64,000 nt of DNA from Drosophila miranda (taxonomy: Eukaryota > Arthropoda > Insecta > Diptera > Drosophilidae), in the NCBI RefSeq assembly GCF_003369915.1, contig NC_046676.1:7347501-7411500 (forward strand), written 5' to 3'. Positions within the stretch are counted from its first letter, which is position 1; every line of letters starts with the position of its first letter. The translations under genes were made by a program, and so were the position numbers. The notes beneath the pieces were generated by a model. The model saw nothing but the letters and a program-made list of their open reading frames with translations. It ran no database searches and was not told the origin of the DNA. This document shows, one piece after another, positions 1 to 12,418 of the stretch.

Positions 1-2952
1 AGGCACGCGCCTTCCTCCCCCTAATTGCTGCCCAACTCCACTCCCACATCGATCAAAGAATTTGGGGGGCATTACCTAGCAACACGGGAAAAATGGCTTA
101 CTGTGATTCCATTATCAGTTAATTGTTTGTTTACTACGTAGTGCCACAATTTCTGGAACTTTTCAGTGCCCCCCCTAGATAAGATTATTTTATACTCAAT
201 AGTGAGGGGCATGACGCTTCGCTTCTAATGATCCCAAAAACTGAGTCATCCCATTCAGCAATTGGTGCAGCTGTAGTCAAGCAGCGTTGATGCCATTACA
301 TCCACTCCACAGCAGTCCCTAGTCACTGCCCCAGTATTCCATGGAAGAGACTAGACCCACATTAGGGAGCTGCGTCTGTCCATTACCTTATACACATTAT
401 GTGACTGGCGGAACAGTTTAATCTACACCAGAGCGTGTGCCGTCCCGTCTGGGGGCCGCTTATCAGCTGGTAAACAAAATTCAAGCGAGTCGATGCCTTT
501 TCCTGGACTTTGATATGCGGTAATGAGCTTGTTCTATTTCAGCAAACTATCCTCAGATTCCAGTTCGAACCGGGTTCCCCGTATCAGTTTCTGCGCAGTG
601 TCGGGCTTAGAGAAGGGAAACCAACATAAAAGATATGATTAATTGGATATTTTTAGAAAAATTGCTGTTTCAATAAATGATGTTTTTTGAAATCGTACAC
701 AATATATATGACGCTGATCAGAATCGGCCAGTGGAAATGTTTGCAACCGTCGTCAGTCGTAAGTTCTAGAGTTTCGAATAGAAAAACGATAAGATAGGGG
801 ACTTTCCTCGTGATCAGCTCTCACGTCACTATTACATTGTAAGCGATTCGATTCAGATCAACCATTGCCCAATATTCGATAGGCAGTTGTCTTCAAACGA
901 TAGCTTCGCACTCGATAAGGACTCAGGGGCAAGCAATCTTCTGATTGTCCGTATTCCGTTCAGTGCCGAATCTAAGGCGGAGGGCCAAGGCTATTGAACC
1001 CCCATCTAAAACCAGTTTTGAGAATCTTTTACAATAATACCAGAAGTACAGTTCCGTTTCCAAATTTATCATTTTGTTGTGGAAAATCTGTTGAATCAGC
1101 TGACACGCTTAATATCTGTTGCCAAGTGTGCATATACATACGTATGTATCACTATTTATATTCCTCGTCAGAGATATGTACGTTTTCCATATGAAAACTC
1201 ATGCAAATTAACTGAAGGAAACACGCGCTTTCTGAAAATTCTTTGTATTTTCTTTTCGCAGTAAAAATAAAAGAAGACCTCTACCGACACAACGAAGCAT
1301 AAAATACCCTAGAAAAATTCCATCCTTTCTTTTAAATGCTCTAAGTGCTTTCCCTGTTGAGGAGTACGGACTCTGTAAGGGGAATCAAAGGCAAAAATAG
1401 ACCGCCATATAGAGAGATGGAGGGAAGCGGTCAACCGACCTCGAACATCTGTGGCGTCATGCGGATAGCAGTGAATGATATGTTGGGGCTGGCTAGCGGG
1501 AGATCTTTTTCGAATCCATTTCAAAAGGCAAAGACATGCACTTTTTTGCGCTCTCATTCCGCGGCGCAGAACTGTTCTCTGTTATCGCCCGAGCTATTGA
1601 AGACCTCCGGCTACGCAGCAGTTTCGGCTTCCAATGGAGGCGCGTGGCACTAATCAAGCACTGGAGGGGCAGCGTCGAGTGCTGCCCAAATAATTAGCTG
1701 CTAGTGTCAACAGCGATCTGTATTTGACGCGGTGATAGTCCGCTTTAATTTGGACTGAAGCGGTTTAGGTGGTTATCAGTGCCGGGCCCCAATAAATAAT
1801 ACGCTCTAAACGTTTACTGTTTGACTAGCCATCCCTACTGGCACAGCACTCATAAATGGGTCCGGCACTTGCAGATAAAACTTCCACACAATGATCGTAG
1901 ATAAAACCCAGACATGGGCCATCAAATATATATATAAACAAAGTGTATTCTGACTAAGCCTGGTGGCTTCAATTTGTAACTAGCCATCAATGGTTTGGGG
2001 CTCATTGGGGGAATTGGCATAGCATAGCCAAGGGTAGCCTTCATAGCACCTCACTGGCGTGGCAGACATCTTGGGCTAATATAGAAACCAGGCCACATTC
2101 GTCGGTCTGTCGTATTCGTGTGTGTGGAGCACGCGGCGGAGGGAACTGCGCAGTTCCGAAATTATAAAACATATACATACATATGTATGTACATTTATTT
2201 GGGAATATTTCTTCAGCTAGCGCCCAGACAGTCGCTGTCTGTCTGTCTGTGACGTCACGAATGGGGCAGCCCTGAACGCGTGTAAACTTATCGTTTTGTC
2301 GGTGGACTGGGTCTGGGTGGGGGCGAGGTTCGGTGACTTGCCATGGACTTTGCACTGTGTAACGTATCAGAGAGCGGGAGAGTGGCTCTTGATTGTGTCT
2401 CTACAATGTGTAGACATGGAGGTACAATGAGAATGGAGAATGGACACATATGTATGGTAGATACATGTACTTGAATGTATGTGAGCATACGGGTAGGGTA
2501 CTCTGCCGGAAGTTGGGTCTACCTGCTCTCTTATCTTTCGATGCAAGTGCCCCAGCTGATGGCGTCGCAACCATAACAGAGAGCACAAAGATCGACGCTG
2601 GCTGACGAAACATTGCATCATTCTCGCAGAGGCGCAGAGAGTGAGCAACAGTGATTCGCTTCTTATGAAAGTGACGCTGATGAAATACGAGGACGAGTAT
2701 CTCTCAGTCGAAGGCTGGTGCAGGGGAAACTCCCCATTTCCAGTCCCATTCCACGTCCATAAAGATCTCTGTGCAAAATGTGAGAAGCAAGTTTCTGAAG
2801 CTCTCAAAACCAGACCGACCAGACGAACAGCTGATCAGCAGTCAGTTTGGTTTTTTGTTTTTTGTTTTTTGTTTGCTTTCAGTTTTCTGTTTTTATTATG
2901 TCTTTATTGAGCAAACCGTCTGGCTTTTGCCGTTGACTGTTTTTCAGCGGCT
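1..2952. other. Upstream non-coding region of the PEPCK pair
   Basis: I see no credible gene on either strand. Open frames here are short, have no recognisable domain and overlap each other on both strands. The DNA is AT-rich with small TG/CATA-rich tracts, for example around 1130-1150 and 2160-2200, and a T-rich tract near 2850-2900. By position it is probably 5' flank or enhancer DNA of Pepck2, but no specific site can be defended. Confidence 0.5.
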
Positions 2953-3221
2953 ATGCGTGCCCACTTAGAATTTGAAATCACGTTACGATCACTCGCTCTC
3001 GCTCTGGGGGTACAGTTGTGCTCGGCTCTTGTAGTGCGCTATCGCGACGATCCGCAGCACAGCTGTCGGATAGGCTGTTGTGGGTGAAGGTCTTGGCACA
3101 TTAGGTAGGCCCGGCACGAAGATAACCCAACCTCTTTTTAAATTCTACCTGTCGAATGCAGCTATTACCTAACTCTGATATTACCTAACACTTTCGCTCG
3201 CCATCTGTTCTTTTTCCGCAG

Positions 3222-5106
3222 CCTCGTTGGCCCACCGAAGAGCTACAACTTTCGACTGGTCTGCCGCTCCCTGTCCGTCCAGTATGGGGATGCCAAGGTC
3301 CTCACTCCCGCCGTCAAGCAGTACGTGGAGAAGTGCGTCGATCTGTGCCAGCCGGAGCGGGTGCACATCTGCGACGGCAGTGCGGGGGAGAGCAAGCTGC
3401 TCCAGGGCCTCATGCTGAAGCAGGGAACTATTCTGCCGCTGCCCAAGTACGAGAACTGCTGGCTGGCCAGGACCAATCCGGCGGATGTGGCGCGTGTGGA
3501 GTCCAAGACGTTCATCTGCACCGAGCGCAGGGAGCAGACGGTGCCGGTGACTCCGAAGGCGACGCCCGGAACTCTGGGGAACTGGATCTCGGAGGCGGAC
3601 TTGCAGGCGGCCATCGGAGAACGCTTCCCGGGCTGCATGAAGGGACGCACCATGTACGTTATCCCCTTCAGCATGGGACCCGTGGGATCGCCGCTCTCAA
3701 AGATCGGCATTGAGATCACAGACTCGCCCTACGTCGTGGAGTCCATGAAGATCATGACGCGGGCCGGCAACCCAGTTCTGGACGTGCTCCGCGAGGGCGA
3801 TGGCCAGTTCGTCAAGTGTCTGCACTCGGTGGGCACACCCAAGAGCGGTGTGCAGGTCCAGTCCTCCTGGCCCTGCGATCCCGAGCGGACGATCATTCTG
3901 CACAAGCCCGCCGATAATGAGATAGTCTCCTACGGCTCGGGATACGGCGGTAACTCGCTGCTGGGCAAGAAGTGCTTCGCCCTGAGAATCGGTAGCACCA
4001 TTGCCAAGCGTGAGGGCTGGCTGGCCGAGCACATGCTCATCCTGGGCATCACCAATCCCGAAGGAAAGAAGATCTACGTGGCAGCCGCCTTCCCGTCCGC
4101 CTGTGGAAAGACCAATTTGGCCATGATGACGCCTAGCCTGCCCGGCTACAAGGTTGAGTGCGTGGGCGATGACATCGCCTGGATGAAGTTCGACTCGAAG
4201 GGCGTGCTGAGGGCCATCAATCCGGAGAACGGATTCTTTGGAGTGGCGCCTGGCACGTCGCGGGCCACAAATCCCATTGCCATGGACACAATCTTCCGCA
4301 ATACGGTCTTCACCAATGTGGCCTCCACCTCCGACGGAGGCGTCTACTGGGAGGGCATGGAGTCCGCTCAGCTGAAGGACCTGACGGTCACCGACTGGCT
4401 GGGCAAGCTCTGGTCGAAGGAGTCGGGCAAGCCGGCCGCCCATCCCAATTCCAGATTCTGCACTCCCGCCACGCAGTGTCCCATAATTGACCCCGCCTGG
4501 GAGGACAGTGCCGGCGTGCCGATTTCCGCAATTCTCTTCGGGGGCCGTCGACCCGCAGGAGTTCCACTCGTGTACGAGGCCCGCGACTGGACTCACGGCG
4601 TCTTCATCGGCGCTGCCATGAGGAGCGAGTCGACTGCCGCGGCCGAGCACAAGGGCAAGGTGATCATGCACGATCCCTTCGCCATGCGCCCCTTCTTTGG
4701 GTACAACTTTGGGGACTATCTGAGCCACTGGCTGAGCATGGAGAAGAGGGGCACGGTGCCCAAGGTCTTCCACGTGAACTGGTTCCGCAAGAGCAGCGAG
4801 GGCAAGTTCCTGTGGCCGGGATTCGGGGACAACTCGCGCGTCCTGGAGTGGATCTTCCGGCGGGTGCAGGGCGAGAAGTGCTTCGAGGACTCGCCCATTG
4901 GTCGTCTGCCTAGCAAGGGTGCCCTGAACGTGTCAGGGATCGAGGGCAACATTGATCTCTCCCAGCTCTTCGATCTTCCCAAGGCCTTCTGGCAGCAGGA
5001 GGCCCTCGAAATTGAGCGATACTTCGAGGAGCAGGTGGGCGGCCATCTGCCACGCCCCGTGGCCGAGCAGCTGACGGAGCTGAAGGCGCGTGTGGCCAAC
5101 ATGTGA
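3222..5106 (+). CDS. Pepck2: Phosphoenolpyruvate carboxykinase (GTP), upstream paralogue, main exon
   Basis: GTP-dependent PEPCK makes phosphoenolpyruvate and CO2 from oxaloacetate and GTP, the first committed step of gluconeogenesis and glyceroneogenesis. The exon follows a good acceptor (TTTTTCCGCAG, ending 3221) and reads 628 codons to TGA at 5104-5106. It carries the family hallmarks: ARVESKT in the substrate region, PLSKIGIE, the P-loop kinase-1 motif FPSACGKTN near 4090, and VGDDIAWM (kinase-2, metal binding) near 4165. The exon starts in a split codon, so at least one short upstream coding exon exists. A candidate is 2953-3083: an ATG, a 43-codon frame with a hydrophobic stretch, and a GTGAAG donor in the correct phase. 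That would give an N-terminal extension, possibly a targeting peptide, but it is unproven. The paralogue Pepck1 lies 2.3 kb downstream on the same strand. The symbol follows the fly gene order, in which the extra paralogue precedes Pepck1. Confidence 0.93.
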
Positions 5107-5156
5107 TGTGTGTGTTCCATAGGTTACTCTTTCTAATCTAAGACCTAATTGCATAA

Positions 5157-5162
5157 AATAAA
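5157..5162 (+). terminator. Poly(A) signal AATAAA of Pepck2
   Basis: A canonical AATAAA lies 51 bp after the Pepck2 stop, overlapping an ATAAAA variant, and implies a very short 3' UTR. It is the first such signal downstream of the stop. Confidence 0.6.
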
Positions 5163-7121
5163 ACGAAACGATTTTTATACACCAACAAATTCGGCATCGA
5201 AGACATTTATTTCGGGATGGGATCGGTATTGGGGCGTGGCCCAATGGCTTATCAGTGTCCGCCGCGACGGAGGCCCGTCCGCAATTGGCGTAAACAAGCG
5301 TATAAATCCAAAATGCCTTTTAACCCGAGTTATCAGAAGATCGCAGCGATGGAAAACAAGCAAATAAAATGCCAAAAGAATCCAAAAAGTCCCAAGAAAT
5401 CCAAAGAAAGAAATGTCGAAGGCTGCATGGGGACGGGTACGGGGACCCACTCCGGGTTGCCAGGGCCTGATTATCGACGGGACGAGTGTGGTGTGATGTT
5501 CCAACGCCACGCCTAGGTTCGATAACGATCGCTGGCACGGGCCTTCTTCTGTTGTTGGCAAGAAGAAGAAGAGATCCGGGCTGTGCTCTGACCGAAGGGG
5601 GGCTTGTAAAACTGAACCCCTAGGAAAATTTCCTGGGTGCCAATCAAGATCCGGGTTACAGACAGTGCCAGCTCTATATTTAGACGCCCCTAGAGGCTCG
5701 TCAGCTGATAACCCTCCGCCTGGCTGTCCCACATAGAGATCACTTGGGCACATAGTACATCCATGTACATGTGTATTTATTACGTACCCTGTCTTCCAGC
5801 CCTGGAGCTGGGGCTGGGGAATGTCTATTGACGTAAATGCAATATAAGATCGACTCGGCAGAAACGCGCTTGCTGTGTGGGTGAGGAGAGGACCAGGTGG
5901 AGGAGAGAGTAGAACAGGAGCGGAGACAACAGTGCCAGAGTCCGGCAATTAACGCCGATGATGAAGATTATCAGACATCAGGCACAACTAGAAAAACAAG
6001 TCCATAGTTTATAAATAAACCGCCAAAAAATTGCACGACGCGTGTGTGTGGAACTGGAAATGGACCAGTCCTACCAGGTGGAGCGGGGCGGCAGAGGGAG
6101 TGGGCTGGGCTTGGGTTCCCCAAGGCCTGCTCGATACAGTCCCTTCTGTGACTGGATCTAGGGTAAGTGAACGGCGGAACCGGATTTGCAACGGTTTCCC
6201 GAAAGGGACTGAGGCAGCATGGAGCGGGGGCAAAGTCGCCCGAACGGCACCTTCATTTATCCTTCCACGCGGAGAAAGAGCGAGAGAGCGCGAGAAAACA
6301 CATGACAACCATTCGCGGCTATTCTTGGGCCCCGGCAAGAGTCACATGAATGCGTTGGCCTCCAATCCGGCCACGGTCAACGGTGGAGAGGGGGACCAGC
6401 AGAAATCATCACACAAATTTTCCGTCACCAGTTTCGCAAAAAAAAAAAATAAAAACCGAGAATATTTTCGATTTGGCACTGGTCCAAGGAGAGAAAAAAA
6501 TTTAATGGAATCGAATCCGAGTGCGCCTCGTGATGTTTTGGGTCCCATAGCCGTGGAGGCGTAGGAGGGCGCGTGTAGAGGCCTCCATCCACTTATTGCA
6601 CCGCAGATTGGACCAGAATATACCCACATACCCCTACATGGGTTCTCTTTCTTCATGAGCGGCCGTGGACACAGCTGTTTCGGTTAGAGCCGCACCCGCT
6701 CACACCCTGTTGCCGTATAGTGGGATCTATTTTTGCCAGGCCCCGCGTCCAATAAAAGCATAAACAACCAAAAACAAAGTAATTAAATTAACAACGGGAA
6801 AATGGCAAAACATCAAAATAATAACAAATGCCGCGGCTCACTGCGGCTCTTATCAATGCTCGATTGGCCCGAAGTCAGCGGCAAACAGCCTAGAAAATGC
6901 TCTCTGGTACTTGAGCTGTTGCCAGGTGGGGGCACTCCACCCCCTCGCCCGATCTCCCCCCGCTACACCGGTTCTGCCTCTGTGAAAAACCAAAACAATC
7001 GGCGAGCCTCCCAACGGTGACCAATCAGCGCTCTCGCTCGCAAGCGCACCGATCGGACACGATCGCGGAGCCGAACGCGCCTGTTCTAGTCGCATCGACG
7101 CCGAGGCACCCGCCGGCAGCG
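5163..7121. other. Intergenic region between Pepck2 and Pepck1
   Basis: No gene is supported. The stretch presumably holds the nutrient-responsive regulatory DNA of Pepck1. A CCAAT-containing segment sits at about 7019-7027 (GACCAATCAG), roughly 95 bp upstream of the TATA box, and the last 150 bp are GC-rich. Open frames within it are short and without domains. Confidence 0.5.
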
Positions 7122-7160
7122 TATAAAAGGCCGCGCGGCCTGGCATCTGGCATCAGTTAC
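7122..7160 (+). promoter_or_regulatory. Pepck1 core promoter (TATA box plus initiator)
   Basis: TATAAAA lies at 7122-7128. A fly initiator (TCAGTT, 7154-7159) follows with its A about 33 bp after the first T of the TATA box, the usual spacing. The predicted transcript would have a roughly 300-nt 5' leader before the ATG at 7457. TATA/Inr architecture suits a strongly inducible metabolic gene. Confidence 0.8.
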
Positions 7161-7456
7161 TCGTTTCCGGAGTAAATGGAAAGATCAAGTGAAAAGTCTA
7201 CTTTCAGTGGTCTGAGCATCAAGCTGATATTTGACAAAAAGCTGTGGAAGAACATATGAAAGCGAGAGTCGCACTGAGACACTAAAACATTAATTGTGAT
7301 AATTGAAAACTGTGATAGCAGATTCGCCTATTTTGCCGAAAAAATCAAACCAAGTGCCAAACATTTATCCACGACTCTACAAGTCACCGCCGTAAAACGC
7401 AAATCAAGAAATCTGTGCAGCTTATTCCAAAATCTATAAAATACAACACCAGCAAC

Positions 7457-9740
7457 ATGCCTGAATTCATCGAACAAAGCAAAGTTATGTAAGTATCTGC
7501 CCCAGGAAAAGAGGCCACGCGCAACGCAACGCCACGCACAGAAAACCAAACAAACCCCACCCCAACCCACCACACACTCTCCTCTTGACTGTAGCGGATA
7601 TTATTTTTAAAATAATAATTTAAATAGCGTATAAATTGCGGTAATTGCATTTAATGCGAGCCATAATTGCATAAATGAAAACCGCATAATTAATGCGACA
7701 CCGTCACCCCGTCCCAGTGCCAGTCGCAGTCCTCGTCCTCGTCCTCGTTCTCGGACACTCCATTGAAAATGTGAAAAGCACTTGATTAATTTCCTGTTTC
7801 CCCCGCTCTTCTCTCTCCTCCTGTCCAGCTCTGCCAACGTTTGCGGTCTGCCCCAGCTGCACAAGCTGCGCCAGGACAACTGCGGTCTGTACAGCCACAT
7901 CCGCGGCATTCCCATCTCGTATGGCGATGTCAACTCCCTCACAGCGGGCGTCCGCAGCTTCGTGGAGGAAGGGATCGCCCTGTGTCAGCCCGACCAGGTG
8001 CACATCTGCGACGGCAGCGAGCAGGAGAACAAGATGCTCATCAAGAGCCTGCTGGAGGCCGGCACCATCGTGGCCCTGCCCAAGTACGACAACTGCTGGC
8101 TGGCCAGGACCAATCCGGGCGATGTGGCGCGTGTGGAGTCCAAGACCTTCATCTGCACGGAACAGCGCGAGGAGACGATTCCCACACCCCAGGACGGAGT
8201 GAAGGGAACTCTGGGAAACTGGATCTCCCCCAAGGACATGGAGACAGCCATTCAGCAGCGCTTCCCCGGATGCATGAAGGGACGCACGATGTACGTGGTG
8301 CCCTTCAGCATGGGCCCCGTGGGCTCACCGCTCTCGAAGATCGGCATTGAGCTTACCGACTCCGCCTACGTAGTGGCGTCTATGCGCATCATGACCCGCA
8401 TGGGAGCCTCAGTCCTCAGCCAGCTGGCCAAAAAGGAGGAGTTTGTCCGCGCCCTGCACTCCGTCGGAGCCCCGGCCAACGGCCAGGTGGAACAGCCCTC
8501 CTGGCCCTGCGATCCCGAGCGTACCATCATCCTGCATAAGCCCGCCGAGAACCTAATCGTCTCCTACGGCTCGGGCTACGGCGGAAACTCGCTGCTGGGC
8601 AAGAAGTGCTTCGCCCTGAGAATCGGCAGCACCATTGCCAAGCGCGAGGGCTGGCTGGCCGAGCACATGCTCATCCTGGGCATCACCAACCCCGAAGGGG
8701 AGAAGAAATACATCACTGCCGCCTTCCCATCCGCCTGTGGAAAGACCAACTTGGCCATGCTCAACCCCTCGCTGGCTGACTACAAGGTGGAGTGTGTGGG
8801 CGACGATATCGCCTGGATGAAGTTCGACTCGAAGGGCGTGCTGAGGGCCATCAATCCGGAGAACGGCTTCTTCGGAGTTGCGCCAGGCACTTCGACGGAG
8901 ACGAATCCCATTGCCATGAACACCGTCTTCAAAAATACCATCTTCACCAACGTTGCCTCCACCTCCGACGGCGGCGTCTTCTGGGAGGGAATGGAGAGCA
9001 GCCTGGCTCCTAATGTGCAGATCACCGACTGGCTGGGCAAGCCCTGGACCAAGGACTCCGGAAAGCCAGCCGCCCACCCTAACTCTCGCTTCTGCACCCC
9101 CGCCGCTCAGTGCCCCATCATCGATGGTGCCTGGGAGGATCCGGCTGGCGTGCCCATTTCCGCCATGCTTTTCGGAGGTCGTCGTCCTGCCGGAGTTCCC
9201 CTCATCTACGAGGCCCGCGACTGGACCCACGGCGTTTTCATCGGCGCTGCCATGAGGAGCGAGTCGACTGCCGCGGCCGAGCACAAGGGCAAGGTGATCA
9301 TGCACGATCCCTTCGCCATGCGCCCCTTCTTTGGGTACAACTTCGGTGACTACGTGGCCCACTGGCTGAGCATGGAGAAGAGGGGCAAGGTGCCCAAGAT
9401 CTTCCATGTGAACTGGTTCCGCAAGAGTGCCGAGGGCAAGTTTATGTGGCCCGGATATGGCGAGAACTCACGTGTGCTCGATTGGGTCCTGCGCCGCATC
9501 AACGGAGAGTCCTGCTTCGTGGACTCGGCCATTGGACACATTCCCTCGGAGGGCGCCCTCAACCTGACGGGCATGAAGGCGCAGATCGATGAGAGCGAAC
9601 TTTTCTCGCTGCCCAGGGACTTCTGGTCGCAGGAGGTGCAGGATATCCGCACCTACTTCGAGTCCCAGGTGGGCTCCGATCTGCCACCCAGCATCTACAA
9701 CGAGCTGGAGCAGCTTGCCACCCGCGTTGCCGCCCTCTAA
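7457..9740 (+). CDS. Pepck1: Phosphoenolpyruvate carboxykinase (GTP), two exons
   Basis: Exon 1 is 7457-7488 (protein start [10 protein letters not shown]) and ends at a perfect GTAAGT donor. Exon 2 runs 7829-9740 after acceptor CTCCTGTCCAG. Joined, they code for 647 residues, which agrees with the known length of fly cytosolic PEPCK. Family motifs are complete: [15 protein letters not shown], the nucleotide-binding [19 protein letters not shown], and the conserved C-terminal LPxDFW-type segment. It catalyses oxaloacetate + GTP to PEP + GDP + CO2 in gluconeogenesis/glyceroneogenesis, mainly in fat body. The protein is very similar to the upstream paralogue. Long blocks are identical even at silent sites, for example 9237-9343 against 4603-4709, which suggests gene conversion. 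No targeting peptide is apparent, consistent with a cytosolic enzyme. Confidence 0.97.
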
Positions 9741-9986
9741 GTCAGCTGATGAGGAGAGGGCCCAACCATCATGAGAATTTACCGCATCTTTACCCGCCTT
9801 TCACACCTGATCACACATCCTGTCTCATCTCCATATATAGACAGGCATATACTGTCCCACACTTCCCCTACCAGTCGTTTCTCTAGTATGTAAGCCGAAG
9901 ACTTCCAGACTATTTATTTTATAAGCGAGTGCTAAGTTTATACTCTAAGATGATATTTTAAAAACAAACCAAACAAAAACTACAAA

Positions 9987-9992
9987 AATAAA
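9987..9992 (+). terminator. Poly(A) signal AATAAA of Pepck1
   Basis: A canonical AATAAA about 247 bp after the stop codon, within an A-rich 3' UTR, is the best candidate polyadenylation signal. Confidence 0.55.
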
Positions 9993-10324
9993 ACAAAATG
10001 ATATATATCCCAATCCAAGAAATAATATTTATTGATCTATAAACAGATTATGAGACTTTATCTTCAGAGCAAGACATACGATATCCTGGTATCTCAGGCT
10101 AACTCTGAACTCTGTACTTTCCGTTAACGAAGGTAGCCAGTAGACCAGTAAATAATCATCTATTTATCTACTATCCTATCAGCCGGCGCCACAAAAACCA
10201 ACTTCACCACTGGAACATACGGAGAACAAAACATGAAGACGCAGTTAATCATAACCACCCGTTAGTACATAAGAGACAAAATAACTGAAAACCTTTCGTT
10301 CTCTTACAAAAAGAATAAACATGA

Positions 10325-10560
10325 TCGTACTTAAACCTCCGCCACGAATCTTCTACTCGGAGCGCACTTAAACCTCCGCGACCTAGACCAACGCCGAACG
10401 GACGACTGCCTGGACCAGCGCGCAGCTATCAACCACGTGTGGCGCGCAGACGACCCCGAAGGACGACACCGAAGGAAGACCCAGAAGGAAGATACGATCC
10501 CATTAAGAGCACGCCTTATTCTTGAACCACGAGACTTTCTTTCAGCTACCACAGCCAGAG
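10325..10560. repeat. Dispersed LTR-like fragment (fossil)
   Basis: This segment shares several blocks, in order, with 50050-50240. They are AACCTCCG.. followed by CTTCT..CTCGGAGCGCACTTAAACC, then CGACCTAG, and at the far end CGCCTTATTCTTGAACCACG followed by AGACT. The match is partial and old-looking. The compact shape and the common end suggest the terminal part of an LTR, but the family is not identified and no coding part is seen. It also resembles the unit of the 34-bp minisatellite at 47.1-47.4 kb. Confidence 0.45.
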
Positions 10561-12374
10561 ATCAAACAAATTTCTTTGAGCTCCGGCGCGGCGAGCATTC
10601 CCCGGCATTACTTTTTCACACTCCAAGGCTCCCAATCTTAGATATCGTACAAACTTCTGTCAAATGCGAGTATATTTCATCTAAACTCTGTTGCATATGG
10701 CGGCTGGCTTCGACTCCCTGTCTGCCTGTCTCACAGGGCGAGTCGAAGGCCAGCAGAGCTTTCACTTTCACTGAGCTTTCGCTTTCCGCCAGCTCGGGAG
10801 CTCGGGAGCTCGGGAGCCACCAGAACAGAACGAAGAACTGGCGCCGAGCTGCCAAGTTGCCTTGGGGAGCCACAGTTTAGCTCGAGCAGCGGTCGCTGCA
10901 GCTTCGTCCGCGCGGACAGTTCGAGTGAGCGTCATCCGGAGGCGGATACGGAAGTGCAGAGCACCGCAGCTCTTGGCTGTGCTGTGTGTCCAAACTGTTG
11001 CTCATCGTTGTGTGGGTGTTTGTTTTCGGTGATAGTGTGTTAGTGCGCTAGTGTTGGTGCGGGTTTCGCTTGCAGCGACGGTGAATGTGACGGAGTTTTT
11101 TTGCTGTGCTGTGGTGTGGTGTTGGACAATTAATAAAGTTCCCATAGCAGACAAAATTATCCTGCAAATTTGCTGAAAATGGTAAACATTAAATGCTAAT
11201 GCATGCCCAGAACGAGAGAGGGAGAGTGAGTATACATATTCGTATGTGTGTGTGCGTTCTGTGTGTGTATACTTGTGCATGTGTATGCGTGTGTCTGGGT
11301 GGCGCTTTGTAAGCTGCGATTTGACATGTTGATTTATGCGCTGCTCTCGCTTTGTGCCCCGTATACCGTCTACCGTCCGCCCTCCTCCTCCTCTGTCCCT
11401 GTGTGACTGGGATTACGCTAGTCCTCGTTGTCATTGTTGCTGCTCTCATTGTAGTCGTCGTCGTTGTCGTCGTCGTGTGGCAGGCACTTGTTGCGCTCGC
11501 AGGACATTCGCTTAATTGCTAATCCTCGCGCCCAGACGCGTCTAATTACACCTAACTGGGTGTCGTCTGCACTTTCAGACGTCTCTCTGTTTGTCTGCTA
11601 ATGCTCCCCCAGCGGTTCAACGTTCAGCAAATGACGCATGCGAGTATTCCGAGCATTTAAAGTGCAAATTTGCCTGCTCGGGGCTAAATACCAGCCAGGA
11701 GGTCACTTAATATGCCATCAACATGAGATTTACACAAATGGCGATGGGTGGGCGTGGGCCCGGCTCCAAGAATTATGTGTTGCAATAAAATCGATGGATG
11801 GGAGCGGGCAGCGGGCAGCGGGCAGTGGTGGCTGCCAATGACTGGAGGGTAGAGCCTCAAGTGGTGGCTAATGACCAAGTTGCGACGTGACTTTGGCCAG
11901 GATTTGTAATTTTCTGTTTGCCATTTGGAGCCTGCCCCGCTAGTTAGGCTATGGTTTCTTGTCTTCTCCTTTACACCCACAAATACACATGAGATCCACA
12001 CACACACACACACACACAGACGCAGACATACTTTTGTATACTTTGATCTTAAGTGTTTTATGGACTTTTCTTGTTTGTTTTCTCGCACTATGCCTTCGAC
12101 GAGTAGTACACACACTCAAGTTTATTTTTACAGCAGAGACACAGATGGACAGAGAGAGAGATGAAGAGGGGGGAAGGGTTGGCCAAGTTAATATTTGTAC
12201 GGGAAGCCGGGGGTTCGGTGGGGTTGGGTGTTAAGTATGCGCTTAACGGGTGCGGGCATGTAATTAAGCCAAGTTTCTCAAAGGGTTGTCCGAGCCATTT
12301 GCCGAAGAACTCATTTATGACGGACGGACGTCTTCGACCTAATGACGGTGAAACAGAGAACGAGAGAGCGGCAG

Positions 12375-12418
<44 letters not shown>

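Noticed and set aside
3697-4773. Long antisense open frame inside Pepck2 (and the similar one at 8553-9407 in Pepck1)
   Set aside because: GC-rich third positions of the real gene remove stops from the opposite strand. The same shadow occurs in both paralogues.
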